A stretch of 64,000 bases of DNA from NCBI GenBank assembly GCA_035726825.1, contig JALNTX010000008.1, positions 62,001 through 126,000 of the forward strand, given 5' to 3'. Source of the DNA: Pseudocitrobacter sp913778145. Lineage in GTDB: Bacteria > Pseudomonadota > Gammaproteobacteria > Enterobacterales > Enterobacteriaceae. A program made the position numbers and the translations under genes. Below the pieces are notes generated by a model. The model was not told the DNA's origin. It saw only the letters and a list, made by a program, of their open reading frames with translations, and made no database searches. Shown here piece by piece: positions 51,586 to 59,334 of the stretch (its first letter is position 1; every line of letters begins with the position of its first letter).

Positions 51586-52299
51586 ATGTCTGATGTTAAG
51601 ATGTTCAATATCCAACAATCACGCGCTTATCAACAAATTAGCAACTTAATCCCAACCTGGGAAGACTGGGATATGCCTTGCGGCGCTAAAGACTTAGAGT
51701 CCCGATTTATATATGCAAATACAGCCTACAAACGGTTGCTTGCTTTACCTGATAATTTTGATGTTGAAGGGCGTTATGATAGCGAGATGCCAGCGCCAAC
51801 CTCCGATTTTGCTGAGCAATTTCAGATTCATGACAGACTTGTTGAGATCGATCGCAAAAGAAAAGCCTCTCTTGAGATTAATGAATTTGGCCCTGAAAGA
51901 AATCTTAGTGCATACTTTTTTGACAAGATCCCACTCTACGACCGAGATAAAAATGTCTTAGGAACTATTTTTATGGGACGTAAGGCAGTGCATCTCACAA
52001 CTGATTTTTATCTGAATGGTGGTCGGCCCAACTCTATTGTTTTGACTAAGCCCAGCGATGAATTTACAGATATTCAGTGGGATATTATCTTTCTGTTAAT
52101 TCAGCGTTACAGTGAGAAGGAAATTGCTAACAAATTAAATCTTACACCCAAGGCCGTTAACAATCATATATCCCGGATATATGCTAAAGTGGATGTTACT
52201 AATCATATTCAATTCATTGATTATATTAAAAATAATGGGTGGGCAAATTATGTTCCTGAAAAATATTTTAGAAACAGAAGGCATATAACTTTCTTCTGA
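51586..52299 (+). CDS. PAS-like sensor with LuxR-type HTH
   Basis: 237 residues after AAGGGGG. An N-terminal PAS-like region (about 25-140: DLESRFIYANTAYKRLLALP, then a GTIFMGRK strand) and a C-terminal LuxR HTH (FTDIQWDIIFLLIQRYSEKEI, LNLTPKAVNNHISRIYAK). No phospho-acceptor receiver. Such regulators occur on prophages and plasmids; target unknown. Clearly AT-rich relative to core genes. The following ~200 bp to 52500 is AT-rich and holds no gene that I can see. Confidence 0.8.
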   Translation: MSDVKMFNIQQSRAYQQISNLIPTWEDWDMPCGAKDLESRFIYANTAYKRLLALPDNFDVEGRYDSEMPAPTSDFAEQFQIHDRLVEIDRKRKASLEINEFGPERNLSAYFFDKIPLYDRDKNVLGTIFMGRKAVHLTTDFYLNGGRPNSIVLTKPSDEFTDIQWDIIFLLIQRYSEKEIANKLNLTPKAVNNHISRIYAKVDVTNHIQFIDYIKNNGWANYVPEKYFRNRRHITFF

Positions 52300-52500
52300 A
52301 AAACATTAAATCGTATCAAAAATACATGTTTGAAAATAGAGGTAAATTACCTCTATTTATTTATCCTTCTATCCATATAATGGTATTCGTTTTAACCACT
52401 TAGGTTAATAAAGAAAATTCAATTTCGAATTATTTTGGCTAAAAATTAAGTGAATTTGTCTTTTCTTTTTGGTAGTTAACTGATATCTGGGAGACTCACT

Positions 52501-52674
52501 TTGAAAACCATTAATATTGAGGAGTTGATTGAATTATTGTGTTTGCCCGGTAGATATGAAGTTGTTAGCGAAGGTGAAAATAATTTCATCGTCATTCCAA
52601 TATGCAAGGATGCTATCGTTATTACAACTGATTCTCACAAAGAAGCCGCAGAGCACTTCCTTTGCCCCTCGTAG
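52501..52674 (+). CDS. Small phage protein, 57 aa (TTG start)
   Basis: Open from TTG 52501, seven bases after GGGAG, to TAG 52672. Reads MKTINIEELIELLCLPGRYE, then an IVIPICKDAIVITTDSH segment. Not recognised. Supported by the ribosome site and by position at the start of the nin-like region; low certainty. Confidence 0.4.
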   Translation: MKTINIEELIELLCLPGRYEVVSEGENNFIVIPICKDAIVITTDSHKEAAEHFLCPS

Positions 52675-52819
52675 TCACTTAATATATGCCAGCCAGCCTG
52701 AACAACTGGCCCTGTCGCACCATTACATAGAGATTTCGTGATGGCGCACAAAACATCTTTACCCCTTCAGCACTGCTCACCCTGTAGCGGTGCTTTGCCT
52801 TTTCTGCTGGTGGTTTGGC

Positions 52820-53113
52820 ATGACTAAGGCAGAACGTAAATACCTGTTCCGCGTAGCCGAGCTGGGCTGCGTGGTTTGTCGCAACCTGCAGTTGGGCGAT
52901 ACACCTGCAGAGATCCACCACATCCGAACGGGGCAGGGCACCAGCCAGCGAGCAGACCATCGAAAAACTCTTCCACTTTGCCATATTCACCACCGAACCG
53001 GCGGCTATGGTATTGCTTACCACGCAGGCCCTCGCCAGTGGCAGAAAAACTTCGGTACCGAGTTGCAACTGCTGCAGCAGGTCCAGATCGAGCTGGGGGT
53101 TTTCTATGCCTGA
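52820..53113 (+). CDS. Ref-like RecA-dependent nuclease (HNH fold)
   Basis: 97 residues from ATG 52820. CVVC near 17, HHIRTGQG near 38, LPLCHIHHRTG near 52 and WQKNFGTELQLL make the zinc-finger/HNH pattern of the phage P1 Ref C-terminal family. P1 Ref cuts DNA at RecA-mediated displacement loops; this one lacks Ref's long disordered N-terminus. Overlaps rusA by eight bases. Confidence 0.72.
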   Translation: MTKAERKYLFRVAELGCVVCRNLQLGDTPAEIHHIRTGQGTSQRADHRKTLPLCHIHHRTGGYGIAYHAGPRQWQKNFGTELQLLQQVQIELGVFYA

Positions 53114-53474
53114 GTACATTATCGATCCGGTAGGCAAACCCCGCATGACCCGTTCTGATAAATGGAAACAGCGCCCACCTGTGATGCGCTACCGCACATT
53201 TTGCGATGAAGCTCGCCTGTATGACATCCACGTTCCGGAGTCCGGAGCCCACATCACCTACGTTCTGCCAATGCCAAAAAGCTGGAGCCAGAAAAAGCGC
53301 GCCATGATGGCCGGCAAACCCCACCAACAAAAGCCTGATATCGACAACCTGACTAAGGCCCTGCTGGATGCCCTGTTTGATGACGACGCCCACATTTGGG
53401 ACGTCCGCACATCAAAAATCTGGGGAGAGACCGGCATGATCATCATCGAAAACACTGGAGAGAAAAATGCGTGA
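53106..53474 (+). CDS. rusA: RusA Holliday junction resolvase
   Basis: 122 residues. DPVGKPRMTRSDKW at the N-terminus, PMPKSWS, and the acidic catalytic cluster KPDIDNLTKALLDALF..DDAHIWD (Asp70/72/91 type). Resolves recombination intermediates during phage growth. Overlaps both its neighbours, Ref-like gene and Q. Confidence 0.93.
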   Translation: MPEYIIDPVGKPRMTRSDKWKQRPPVMRYRTFCDEARLYDIHVPESGAHITYVLPMPKSWSQKKRAMMAGKPHQQKPDIDNLTKALLDALFDDDAHIWDVRTSKIWGETGMIIIENTGEKNA

Positions 53475-53811
53475 TATGTATGAGGTAATGGACCGCTGGG
53501 GAGCTTGGGCAGCTGCTGATAGCAGTGGAGTAGACTGGCAACCAATAGCTGCCGGTTTTAAAGGCTTACTGCCGCACGGTAAAAAGTCTCGACTGCAATG
53601 TGATGACGATGAAGGGATAATGATTGACGGTTGTGTCGCACGCCTGAAAAAATATAAGCCGGAAGAATATGAACTTGTTATAGCTCATTTTGTTATAGGA
53701 ATTTCATTACGAGCTATAGCGAAGAAACGGAAATGTTCAGATGGCACAATCAGAAAAAATTTGCAGACAGCGCTGGGGTTTATAGATGGAATGATGTGTA
53801 TGTTTTTTTAA
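53467..53811 (+). CDS. Late antiterminator Q
   Basis: 114 residues of the Phage_antitermQ type: MRDMYEVMDRWGAWAAADSS, IAAGFKGLLP and a C-terminal HTH-like region (ISLRAIAKKRKCSDGTIRKN). Modifies RNA polymerase at the late promoter so it reads through into lysis and head genes. Late promoter and leader should lie near 55380-55560, beyond the reversed cargo pair. Confidence 0.88.
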   Translation: MRDMYEVMDRWGAWAAADSSGVDWQPIAAGFKGLLPHGKKSRLQCDDDEGIMIDGCVARLKKYKPEEYELVIAHFVIGISLRAIAKKRKCSDGTIRKNLQTALGFIDGMMCMFF

Positions 53812-53818
53812 AAGTATG

Positions 53819-53840
53819 GGTAGTGGTAATTACCACTACC
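53819..53840. terminator. 22-bp perfect palindrome between Q and the reversed pair
   Basis: Centred on AATT (53829-53830), arms GGTAGTGGTAA and its complement. It contains the stop of the minus-strand membrane gene and follows the Q stop; probably a bidirectional terminator. Confidence 0.6.
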
Positions 53841-54393
53841 GCTTGTTTTGTTTAAGAAAAATTTTGATATTTTGTCTTATGATGATTAGGCAATGCAACA
53901 GAAAGAAAACGGTAAGAATTGCTAGCCATACACAAAACAGACATGCATAAAGGTTAGTTGATAAACCCAAAGTGAACTGAGATATGGCGGTAGTCAACGA
54001 AAGGATAATTGATGTATTAATGAATGAAGATAAATTGTCTAGAGGTTTAAATAAATCACATTCATTAATCTTACATTCTTCTATTCCATAAGAAAGAGCA
54101 TAAGTTTCTTTGTACTCTTTTGTTGCAAATACCTTGTCTCTTAAGTTAACTATTACAAATGTATGCAGGCTAAGGAGAAACGAACCGACAGATATAAAGC
54201 CAGAAAATAAATATCCCCTCAGATTTTTATGATGAAACTCATAGAACTTAGTGCTTACTTCGGGAGAATTTCTGTAAAGGAAGTAGAGCCCTGCCAAACA
54301 CAGGGCTGAAAAAAATGTTAGAATAAGGTACTGCGTGATTATTTTTCTTCTTATAATCCAGTCAAATAAAGACATTTTTATTGTTTCCTTCAT
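53836..54393 (-). CDS. Four-helix membrane protein of a two-gene phage cargo module
   Basis: 185 residues. Hydrophobic segments at about 20-40, 60-85, 125-143 and 148-172, with charged linkers, indicate a tetraspan inner-membrane protein. No family recognised. It starts at ATG 54393 after AGGAG, 32 bases inside the end of the upstream gene, so the two are translated together. Strongly AT-rich, opposite to all surrounding phage genes and placed between Q and lysis, a classic moron site. Layout resembles RexB or KwaA as membrane partner; sequence similarity is not claimed. Confidence 0.75.
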   Translation of the reverse strand: MKETIKMSLFDWIIRRKIITQYLILTFFSALCLAGLYFLYRNSPEVSTKFYEFHHKNLRGYLFSGFISVGSFLLSLHTFVIVNLRDKVFATKEYKETYALSYGIEECKINECDLFKPLDNLSSFINTSIILSLTTAISQFTLGLSTNLYACLFCVWLAILTVFFLLHCLIIIRQNIKIFLKQNKR

Positions 54394-55288
54394 TAATCTC
54401 CTTTTTGATTATATCAAAAATCTTGCTGGATGTGTAATTATCATTGGTTATACCATCAACCATAGTCGCAATATCATCAAATTCATACGTTTCGAAAAAT
54501 GTAGGGCAATTTATAAAATCAACTATTTTTTCAATGTTCGAATGATCAACTGCAGTGACTTTTGCTTTTGCTATATTAGGCAATGATTTGTATGCGTTCG
54601 ACAGGCTTTGCGATAAAATTGATACTTTTTTTCTATCAGAAGGATCAATATTGAAGTTAATTACAGTAGAGTTGGCAAAAGTTTCAATTGCTGTCATTGG
54701 CCCCCCTTTGAAATCAATATAATCAAATTTGAAGGACGCATGCCTTATTTCTTTAAATCCATGTAAGATGGATGATATGTCTTTCTTATTGGTAATTAAA
54801 TTATATGAAATACGCTCGTTGTATTTTTGGTTTATTTGTTTAATGTCTTTTTGTGAAGGCTTTTCCCCAAGGGATTTTATTTCATTTTTGCATTCGTTTC
54901 TAATGTATTCATTACTTATCGTTTGAAGGTGGGTAAACAGGCCATTCAATGAGCATGAACCGTGATGATACATATATAAACCAGGCATTGATTGTTTTTT
55001 AATACAGAAAAAATTAAAGCTCGCTAGCTTATCACCACCAGTCAAATCTTCAACTTTTAATTTGAATTTCCCATTCTGCAAGAGAGATATGCAGTTTTTC
55101 TTTTGATTTCTGAAGGTTACAACTAAGCCAATATAAAAATCACTATCTTCTGAAATTAGTATTTGTCGAGTGTAGTCAGAACGGTGATGAATCCTGCTTG
55201 ACGCCTTCATCATCTCTTGCATGGCACCAATAGTGCTGACATTTGGATTATTGTTAGTGATAGTAAAGCCTAAACTCTTAACTTTCAT
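54362..55288 (-). CDS. Soluble partner of the two-gene module (RexA/KwaB-like layout)
   Basis: 308 residues from ATG 55288, six bases after AGGA; an upstream ATG at 55309 is less likely. No transmembrane helices. N-terminal half is beta-rich (DFYIGLVVTFRNQ, KLASFNFFCIKKQ, GLYMYHHGSCSLNGLF), the middle is a charged helix region and the C-terminus has KAKVTAVDHSNIEKIVDF and helices. The GLYMYHHGSCSLNGLF region recalls in pattern the GFARTVFGPTTSDL region of lambda RexA, but that is weak. First gene of the reversed operon; AT-rich. Function inferred only from architecture and site: phage exclusion or defence. Confidence 0.75.
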   Translation of the reverse strand: MKVKSLGFTITNNNPNVSTIGAMQEMMKASSRIHHRSDYTRQILISEDSDFYIGLVVTFRNQKKNCISLLQNGKFKLKVEDLTGGDKLASFNFFCIKKQSMPGLYMYHHGSCSLNGLFTHLQTISNEYIRNECKNEIKSLGEKPSQKDIKQINQKYNERISYNLITNKKDISSILHGFKEIRHASFKFDYIDFKGGPMTAIETFANSTVINFNIDPSDRKKVSILSQSLSNAYKSLPNIAKAKVTAVDHSNIEKIVDFINCPTFFETYEFDDIATMVDGITNDNYTSSKIFDIIKKEINEGNNKNVFI

Positions 55289-55379
55289 GTACGTTCCTGA
55301 GGTAAACATTTAACCACAATTTTCTTGTGATTTTAAAACATACTCTTTCAAAAATCACTAACGCGTACGCAAAAACTAT

Positions 55380-55560
55380 CTTAACCTGTTAAGAGTGGTT
55401 ACTTCGTCACACCGCTTAATCATCGAAATTCCTCCTGCCGGGCGGTGTTTTTCGACGATACGATAGGGGGATTCGCAAAGATGCATTGCATCAGCACCCC
55501 TGTCATATTGTCATAATTCCAGAACTGCTATCACCCGCTACGCCGGGTTTTTCATATCTG
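55380..55560 (+). promoter_or_regulatory. Probable late promoter and Q-dependent leader region
   Basis: The 363-bp gene-free stretch 55289-55651 precedes the late genes. It holds CACCGC/GCGGTG arms before TTTTT near 55455 and an ACCCGC..GCCGGGT-TTTTC hairpin near 55532-55553, the terminators expected after a pR'-type promoter. The promoter itself and the Q-binding site were not resolved by eye. Confidence 0.4.
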
Positions 55561-55651
55561 CGCCTCTCTGGCGAAACCTCAATTCACCGCTTGCTGTCAC
55601 CGGCAACCAGAGTTATCTGTATGTCACGCCAATGATTTAAGGGAAAATGAC

Positions 55652-55843
55652 ATGCAAAAACAGCCACATATGACAGAAGAGGCGAAGGCAATTTTAACCG
55701 AACTGAGTGCCACACCGGCCACTGCAGGCGAGATTGCGGAACACGTACACATGAGCATGGCGCGATGCCAGTTTATTCTGACGCAACTGGTTATTGCGGG
55801 GCTGGCGTTTTATCAGTTCGGTTGTTATACGCGTCGCCAGTAA
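55652..55843 (+). CDS. Small winged-helix-like phage protein, 63 aa
   Basis: Starts after AAGGGAAAATGAC. MTEEAKAILTELSATPATAGEIAEHVHMS reads in parts as a MarR/GntR-like helix-turn-helix (about residues 10-50). Precedes the methyltransferase by 150 bp. Similar tiny HTH proteins occur upstream of lambdoid lysis genes; role unknown. Confidence 0.6.
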   Translation: MQKQPHMTEEAKAILTELSATPATAGEIAEHVHMSMARCQFILTQLVIAGLAFYQFGCYTRRQ

Positions 55844-55992
55844 TGGCGGCTTTTCGCTGTGAAATGGGCGGCTGGCGGGTGTTGGAGCACCCGACCAGCC
55901 ACTTACCCGTTGTACAACTCACGGGCAAATCAAGGCCCACCGCTTTAGTGCACAAAGCGAGATAAGCCTGGCAAACATAGGCGATAAAAACA

Positions 55993-57057
55993 ATGAGCGA
56001 GAACAAAGTGCAGCTGGTTAATGATGACGCGCTGCAATTTGTAAAAACTCTTCCCGACAATTCTGTCGATTTGATTGTTACCGATCCCCCTTACTTTAAA
56101 GTGAAGCCCAACGGCTGGGACAACCAGTGGAAAGGGGATGAGGATTATCTGCACTGGCTGGACATGTGCCTTGCCGAGTTCTGGCGGGTACTAAAACCGA
56201 CGGGAAGCATTTACCTGTTCTGCGGTCACCGGCTGGCGGCCGATACTGAAATTTTAATGCGTAACCGGTTCAACATTCTGAACCATATCATCTGGGCGAA
56301 GCCCTCGGGCCGATGGAACGGCTGCCATAAGGAAAGCCTGCGGGCATATTTCCCGGCGACCGAGCGCATTATCTTTGCTGAGCATTACCAGGGGCCGTAT
56401 AAACCGAAAGACAGCGGCTACGGCGATAAAAGCCAGGAACTTAAACAGAACGTCCTGGCCCCGCTGATAAGTTACTTCCGTGAAGCACGGCAGGCGCTGG
56501 GAGTGACATCAAAGGAAATAGCTGAAGCCACCGGCAAGAAAAACATGGCCTCGCACTGGTTCGGCGCCAGTCAGTGGCAACTGCCGAACGAAACGGATTA
56601 CCGCAAGCTGCAGCTGCTGTTTGATCGTATTGCCGGGGAGAAGCAACAGCGCAACGCTCTGAGCACATCCCACCACCAGCTGGTGGCCGAGTGGCACACG
56701 CTGAACCGAAAATACAGCGAACTAATGGAGGAATACAAAAAACTCCGGCGTTATTTCTCCGTTTCCGCTGCGGTGCCTTATACCGACGTCTGGACCCATA
56801 AACCCGTTCAGTTTTATCCGGGCAAACATCCGTGTGAAAAGCCTGCCGACATGCTGCGTGAGATGATCTCCGCCAGCAGCAGACCGGGCGATCTGGTTGC
56901 TGACTTCTTCGTGGGATCTGGTTCAACACTAAAAGCCGCGCTGGCTACAGGCCGTCGTGCGCTAGGTGTTGAGCTCGAAACCGAGCGGTTTAATCAAACC
57001 GCGAAGGAAGTTGAAGAATTTTTGAATTCGGAAAAGGCCGCTAACAGGCCCGTTTAG
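55993..57057 (+). CDS. DNA methyltransferase, N6-adenine (DPPY) class with internal HTH
   Basis: 354 residues. Catalytic motif DPPY at about 31-34, then far downstream the SAM motif ADFFVGSGSTLKAAL near 315, i.e. motif IV before motif I, the beta-group order. Between them a target region contains TSKEIAEATGKKNMASHWFG, a helix-turn-helix (about 175-195). No restriction enzyme gene adjoins, so it is an orphan methyltransferase, likely protecting phage DNA or altering expression. Located between the late leader and lysis. Confidence 0.9.
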   Translation: MSENKVQLVNDDALQFVKTLPDNSVDLIVTDPPYFKVKPNGWDNQWKGDEDYLHWLDMCLAEFWRVLKPTGSIYLFCGHRLAADTEILMRNRFNILNHIIWAKPSGRWNGCHKESLRAYFPATERIIFAEHYQGPYKPKDSGYGDKSQELKQNVLAPLISYFREARQALGVTSKEIAEATGKKNMASHWFGASQWQLPNETDYRKLQLLFDRIAGEKQQRNALSTSHHQLVAEWHTLNRKYSELMEEYKKLRRYFSVSAAVPYTDVWTHKPVQFYPGKHPCEKPADMLREMISASSRPGDLVADFFVGSGSTLKAALATGRRALGVELETERFNQTAKEVEEFLNSEKAANRPV

Positions 57058-57111
57058 TGCCACGTTTTCCCCGTTTCCGCTCCTGGACTGTCGGGGGCTT
57101 TTTATCCCAAA

Positions 57112-57330
57112 GCCACGCTTCAGCATCCCGCCGCGTCTGACCCATGCGCTGGCTGCCGTCCTGCTTTTTCTGGTAGTGGCGGTGGATTTTACCGGAAAGA
57201 TTTTGTCCGTTCTGGCTGACGGTGTGCTGGTGGCCGGAGTGATAGTTGTTCTGCTCCCGCTACTCAGGAAAAGCGAAACCTGACCTTCTGCAAAAAGCAT
57301 CCTCCGGGGTGCTTTTGACAGAGAGCCATG
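57112..57330. repeat. Diverged duplicated segment, left copy
   Basis: Matches the segment at 58061-58180: both begin GCCACGCTTCA, then CCGCCG-GTCT-A-CCATGCGC, and both end AAAAGCATCCT-CGG-GTGCTTT followed by AGCCAT. The left copy has about 100 bp extra in the middle. The two flank padC in the same orientation. The stretch 57058-57400 has no other gene. Confidence 0.6.
57264..57329 (-). pseudogene. Truncated copy of the small phage gene at 57971-58183
   Basis: Reads MALCQKHPGGCF and then stops after 21 codons; the intact relative reads MALCPKHTVGCF. The GGML/V-KRG signature of the intact gene survives further down (minus strand near 57120-57140) in a different reading frame, so the copy is decayed by frame disruption. 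Confidence 0.5.
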
Positions 57331-57400
57331 CATGTGATTTTTTAGGCATCCTTTTTATAAGGCGCGTAATAAAACCCGCCCTTTTAGGGCGGGAAGGATG

Positions 57401-57910
57401 TCATTGTTTCAGATTCGCAGGAAAATCGTCAGGTAACTGGTCTGGTGGACAATCAATTACAGACTCATTGTTAACACCGCTATCGTTAACAAACGTAATC
57501 GTTGCAAATTCATCAATGACCTCTGTTGGGTAAGCTGGGCCTGCACTCCGGTATTCTTCCATTTTGTCGAGGTGGTCGTTCTGGAAGCACACCGTCTTCT
57601 CGGGGTTGTTCATAACCCAGCGAGGGAAGAAGATTGTTCCATGGAAAAGCTTGTCTCCCAGATTGGCAACCAGACTGACGTCGGTGCCGGTCGGCTCAGT
57701 CCAGGAAACTTTATAAATATCCTTACCGACACGAACGATGTAGACGTGTTGGTCTTTAACCCATCGGCCGCCGACCATACCGCTGTGGATTCGGTAATCT
57801 ACGGTGTTTTCATTTTTTATGTAGAGCTCGTAGTTCCAGCCGTTGTCGTATGTATAGACAAGATGTTTGCCAGTAAAACCAGAGAGATCTTCTTTGTTAA
57901 AATCGGTCAT
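57401..57910 (-). CDS. padC: Phenolic acid decarboxylase
   Basis: 169 residues from ATG 57910 (AGGAG seven bases before). Matches the PAD family almost throughout: LSGFTGKHLVYTYDNGWNYE, DYRIHSGMVGGRWVKDQ, SWTEPTGTDVSL, GTIFFPRWVMNNPEKTVCF. The lipocalin-like barrel enzyme decarboxylates ferulic, p-coumaric and caffeic acids to 4-vinyl phenols without a cofactor; the Tyr and Arg/Glu active-site positions in these motifs are intact. It is reversed relative to late genes, with no adjacent padR, and bracketed by diverged phage repeats, so it is inserted cargo. A T-run after the stop (57400-57371 region, GCCC/GGGC hairpin) may terminate it. Confidence 0.93.
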   Translation of the reverse strand: MTDFNKEDLSGFTGKHLVYTYDNGWNYELYIKNENTVDYRIHSGMVGGRWVKDQHVYIVRVGKDIYKVSWTEPTGTDVSLVANLGDKLFHGTIFFPRWVMNNPEKTVCFQNDHLDKMEEYRSAGPAYPTEVIDEFATITFVNDSGVNNESVIDCPPDQLPDDFPANLKQ

Positions 57911-57970
57911 GTCACAACTCCTGAACACTTAGATTATCGCTCCCGGAATGGGAAATAAAAGTATAGACAG

Positions 57971-58183
57971 TCATTTCCACAGGGATGGCTTAAGCGTGTA
58001 ACGGTGTGTAAATTGATTTTGCACCACATCGAATGTTTGCCCATATCCCCACTGTTCAACGCCACGCTTCACCATTCCGCCGAGTCTTAGCCATGCGCAG
58101 TGCTGATGCGTGACTTTTTTGATTCGCACTGATCCGTCACAAAAGCATCCTACGGTGTGCTTTGGGCATAAAGCCATTCCCAT
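57971..58183 (-). CDS. Small phage protein with Cys/His-rich start
   Basis: 70 residues (68 from the second Met). MALCPKHTVGCFCDGS suggests a small metal-binding knuckle; then CAWLRLGGMVKRGVEQWGYG. Not recognised. A decayed relative sits at 57264-57329. Its reality is supported by the existence of that second copy. Confidence 0.45.
   Translation of the reverse strand: MGMALCPKHTVGCFCDGSVRIKKVTHQHCAWLRLGGMVKRGVEQWGYGQTFDVVQNQFTHRYTLKPSLWK
58061..58180. repeat. Diverged duplicated segment, right copy
   Basis: Partner of 57112-57330; lies within the small minus-strand gene and directly after the padC side, so the padC insert is framed by the pair. Confidence 0.6.
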
Positions 58184-58203
58184 TTAACTAGTCACGAAAA
58201 AAT

Positions 58204-58590
58204 ATGACAGATCCCCTTACTGTATCAGCGGGCATCGCAACCGGTACGGCGGGCATCACCATCGCCACGTTCTTTCCGGAAGCGACGCCTGCGGTAATGC
58301 TGTGCTCGCTCGGCGGTGCGGCGCTTTACGTGCTGTCTGCCGACGAGCATGAACCCTGGAAACAAATCGTCTTTGCCATTATTTCGTTTATTGGCGGGAT
58401 GTACTGTGCCGGAACGGCGGCTGACATCATCGCCGCGCTTGTCAATGCCGCACTTCACAAACTCACCCCGCCGGTGACGATAACGGTATCCCGTCCCGTG
58501 GGTGCACTGGTCGCCTCCGCCATTTCCGTGGCCGTTCTGCTTAAAGTTCTTGCCCGCTACCGTACCCGCAAGGGGGAGGGCAGTGAATGA
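58204..58590 (+). CDS. Phage holin (lysis cassette)
   Basis: 128 residues with three to four hydrophobic segments (about 8-25, 28-45, 56-80, 98-117) and a basic C-terminus (YRTRKGEGS). Position immediately before a second membrane gene and the endolysin identifies it as holin or holin-like: it forms the timed hole in the inner membrane. Overlaps the next start (ATGA). Confidence 0.75.
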   Translation: MTDPLTVSAGIATGTAGITIATFFPEATPAVMLCSLGGAALYVLSADEHEPWKQIVFAIISFIGGMYCAGTAADIIAALVNAALHKLTPPVTITVSRPVGALVASAISVAVLLKVLARYRTRKGEGSE

Positions 58591-58862
58591 ATCTGAACGG
58601 ATTATGGCTCGACATTAACGCGATGGCCTGCCTGCTGATTGCCGTTCGTCTGCTGGTCTGCCGGCAGCGTGGCAAACATCGATTTTTTTCGCTGGTGGCC
58701 TATGTGCTGATTCTGGCCTGCGGCTGGACAACGTTCCGCATTATGTGCGGGTACTACATCCAGCCCGACCCGGCGGAATGCTTTATCAACGTAGCCCTGT
58801 GCGTGGCCGTGTGGCGTGCAAAAGGCAACCTTGCCAGAACTGCAGGAGGGTTTAATGGCTGA
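58587..58862 (+). CDS. Holin-family membrane protein
   Basis: 91 residues, three hydrophobic helices (about 8-24, 34-55, 66-78) and charged termini; resembles the small phage holin-like family found beside the TIGR02594 endolysin. Could be the main holin with the upstream gene as antiholin, or the reverse. Overlaps the endolysin start by eight bases. Confidence 0.72.
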   Translation: MNLNGLWLDINAMACLLIAVRLLVCRQRGKHRFFSLVAYVLILACGWTTFRIMCGYYIQPDPAECFINVALCVAVWRAKGNLARTAGGFNG

Positions 58863-59334
58863 ATTACCCTGGATTAAAGAAGCCCGCCGTTTTATCGGCG
58901 AGCGGGAAATAAAAGGCAAAGAGAACAACCCGCAGATTGTGCAGTGGTGGAAGGACATTAAACGAGGCGGGATTAAGGACGACGAGACGCCCTGGTGCGC
59001 GGCGTTCGCGGGCGCAATGCTCGAGCGCGCGGGTATTCGCTCCACCCGTTTCGAATCTGCAAAATCTTATCTGGACTGGGGCAGCGAACTGAAAGAACCG
59101 GTTTATGGCTGCGTTGTTGTGTTTACCCGCACCGGCGGTGGGCACGTTGGCTTTGTCGTTGGACGGGATGAAAATGGCAATCTGCTGATGCTGGGCGGCA
59201 ACCAGGGCGACGCGGTGAGCATCGCGGCGTTCAGCATATCTCGCGTCAGTGGTTACCGCTGGCCGTCGGGCGTGGATTATCCACAGCAGCCGCTGCCTCT
59301 GGGGAGCGCAGCGCCGTCAATGAGCGAAGCATGA
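58855..59334 (+). CDS. Endolysin, TIGR02594/NlpC-P60-like peptidoglycan hydrolase
   Basis: 159 residues from ATG 58855. Catalytic-type Cys in DDETPWCAAFAGAML near 43 and His in GGGHVGFVVG near 98. Degrades the cell wall after the holin opens the membrane. Overlaps Rz by four bases. Confidence 0.88.
   Translation: MAELPWIKEARRFIGEREIKGKENNPQIVQWWKDIKRGGIKDDETPWCAAFAGAMLERAGIRSTRFESAKSYLDWGSELKEPVYGCVVVFTRTGGGHVGFVVGRDENGNLLMLGGNQGDAVSIAAFSISRVSGYRWPSGVDYPQQPLPLGSAAPSMSEA

Noticed and set aside
52741..52827. 28-codon ORF overlapping the start of the Ref-like gene
   Set aside because: No ribosome site and no recognisable features; overlap alone is weak support.
57062..57333. Holin-like plus-strand hydrophobic reading before padC
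   Set aside because: A hydrophobic frame (ending at 57281) lacks a start codon and ribosome site; the segment is better explained as a decayed copy of the small gene at 57971-58183.
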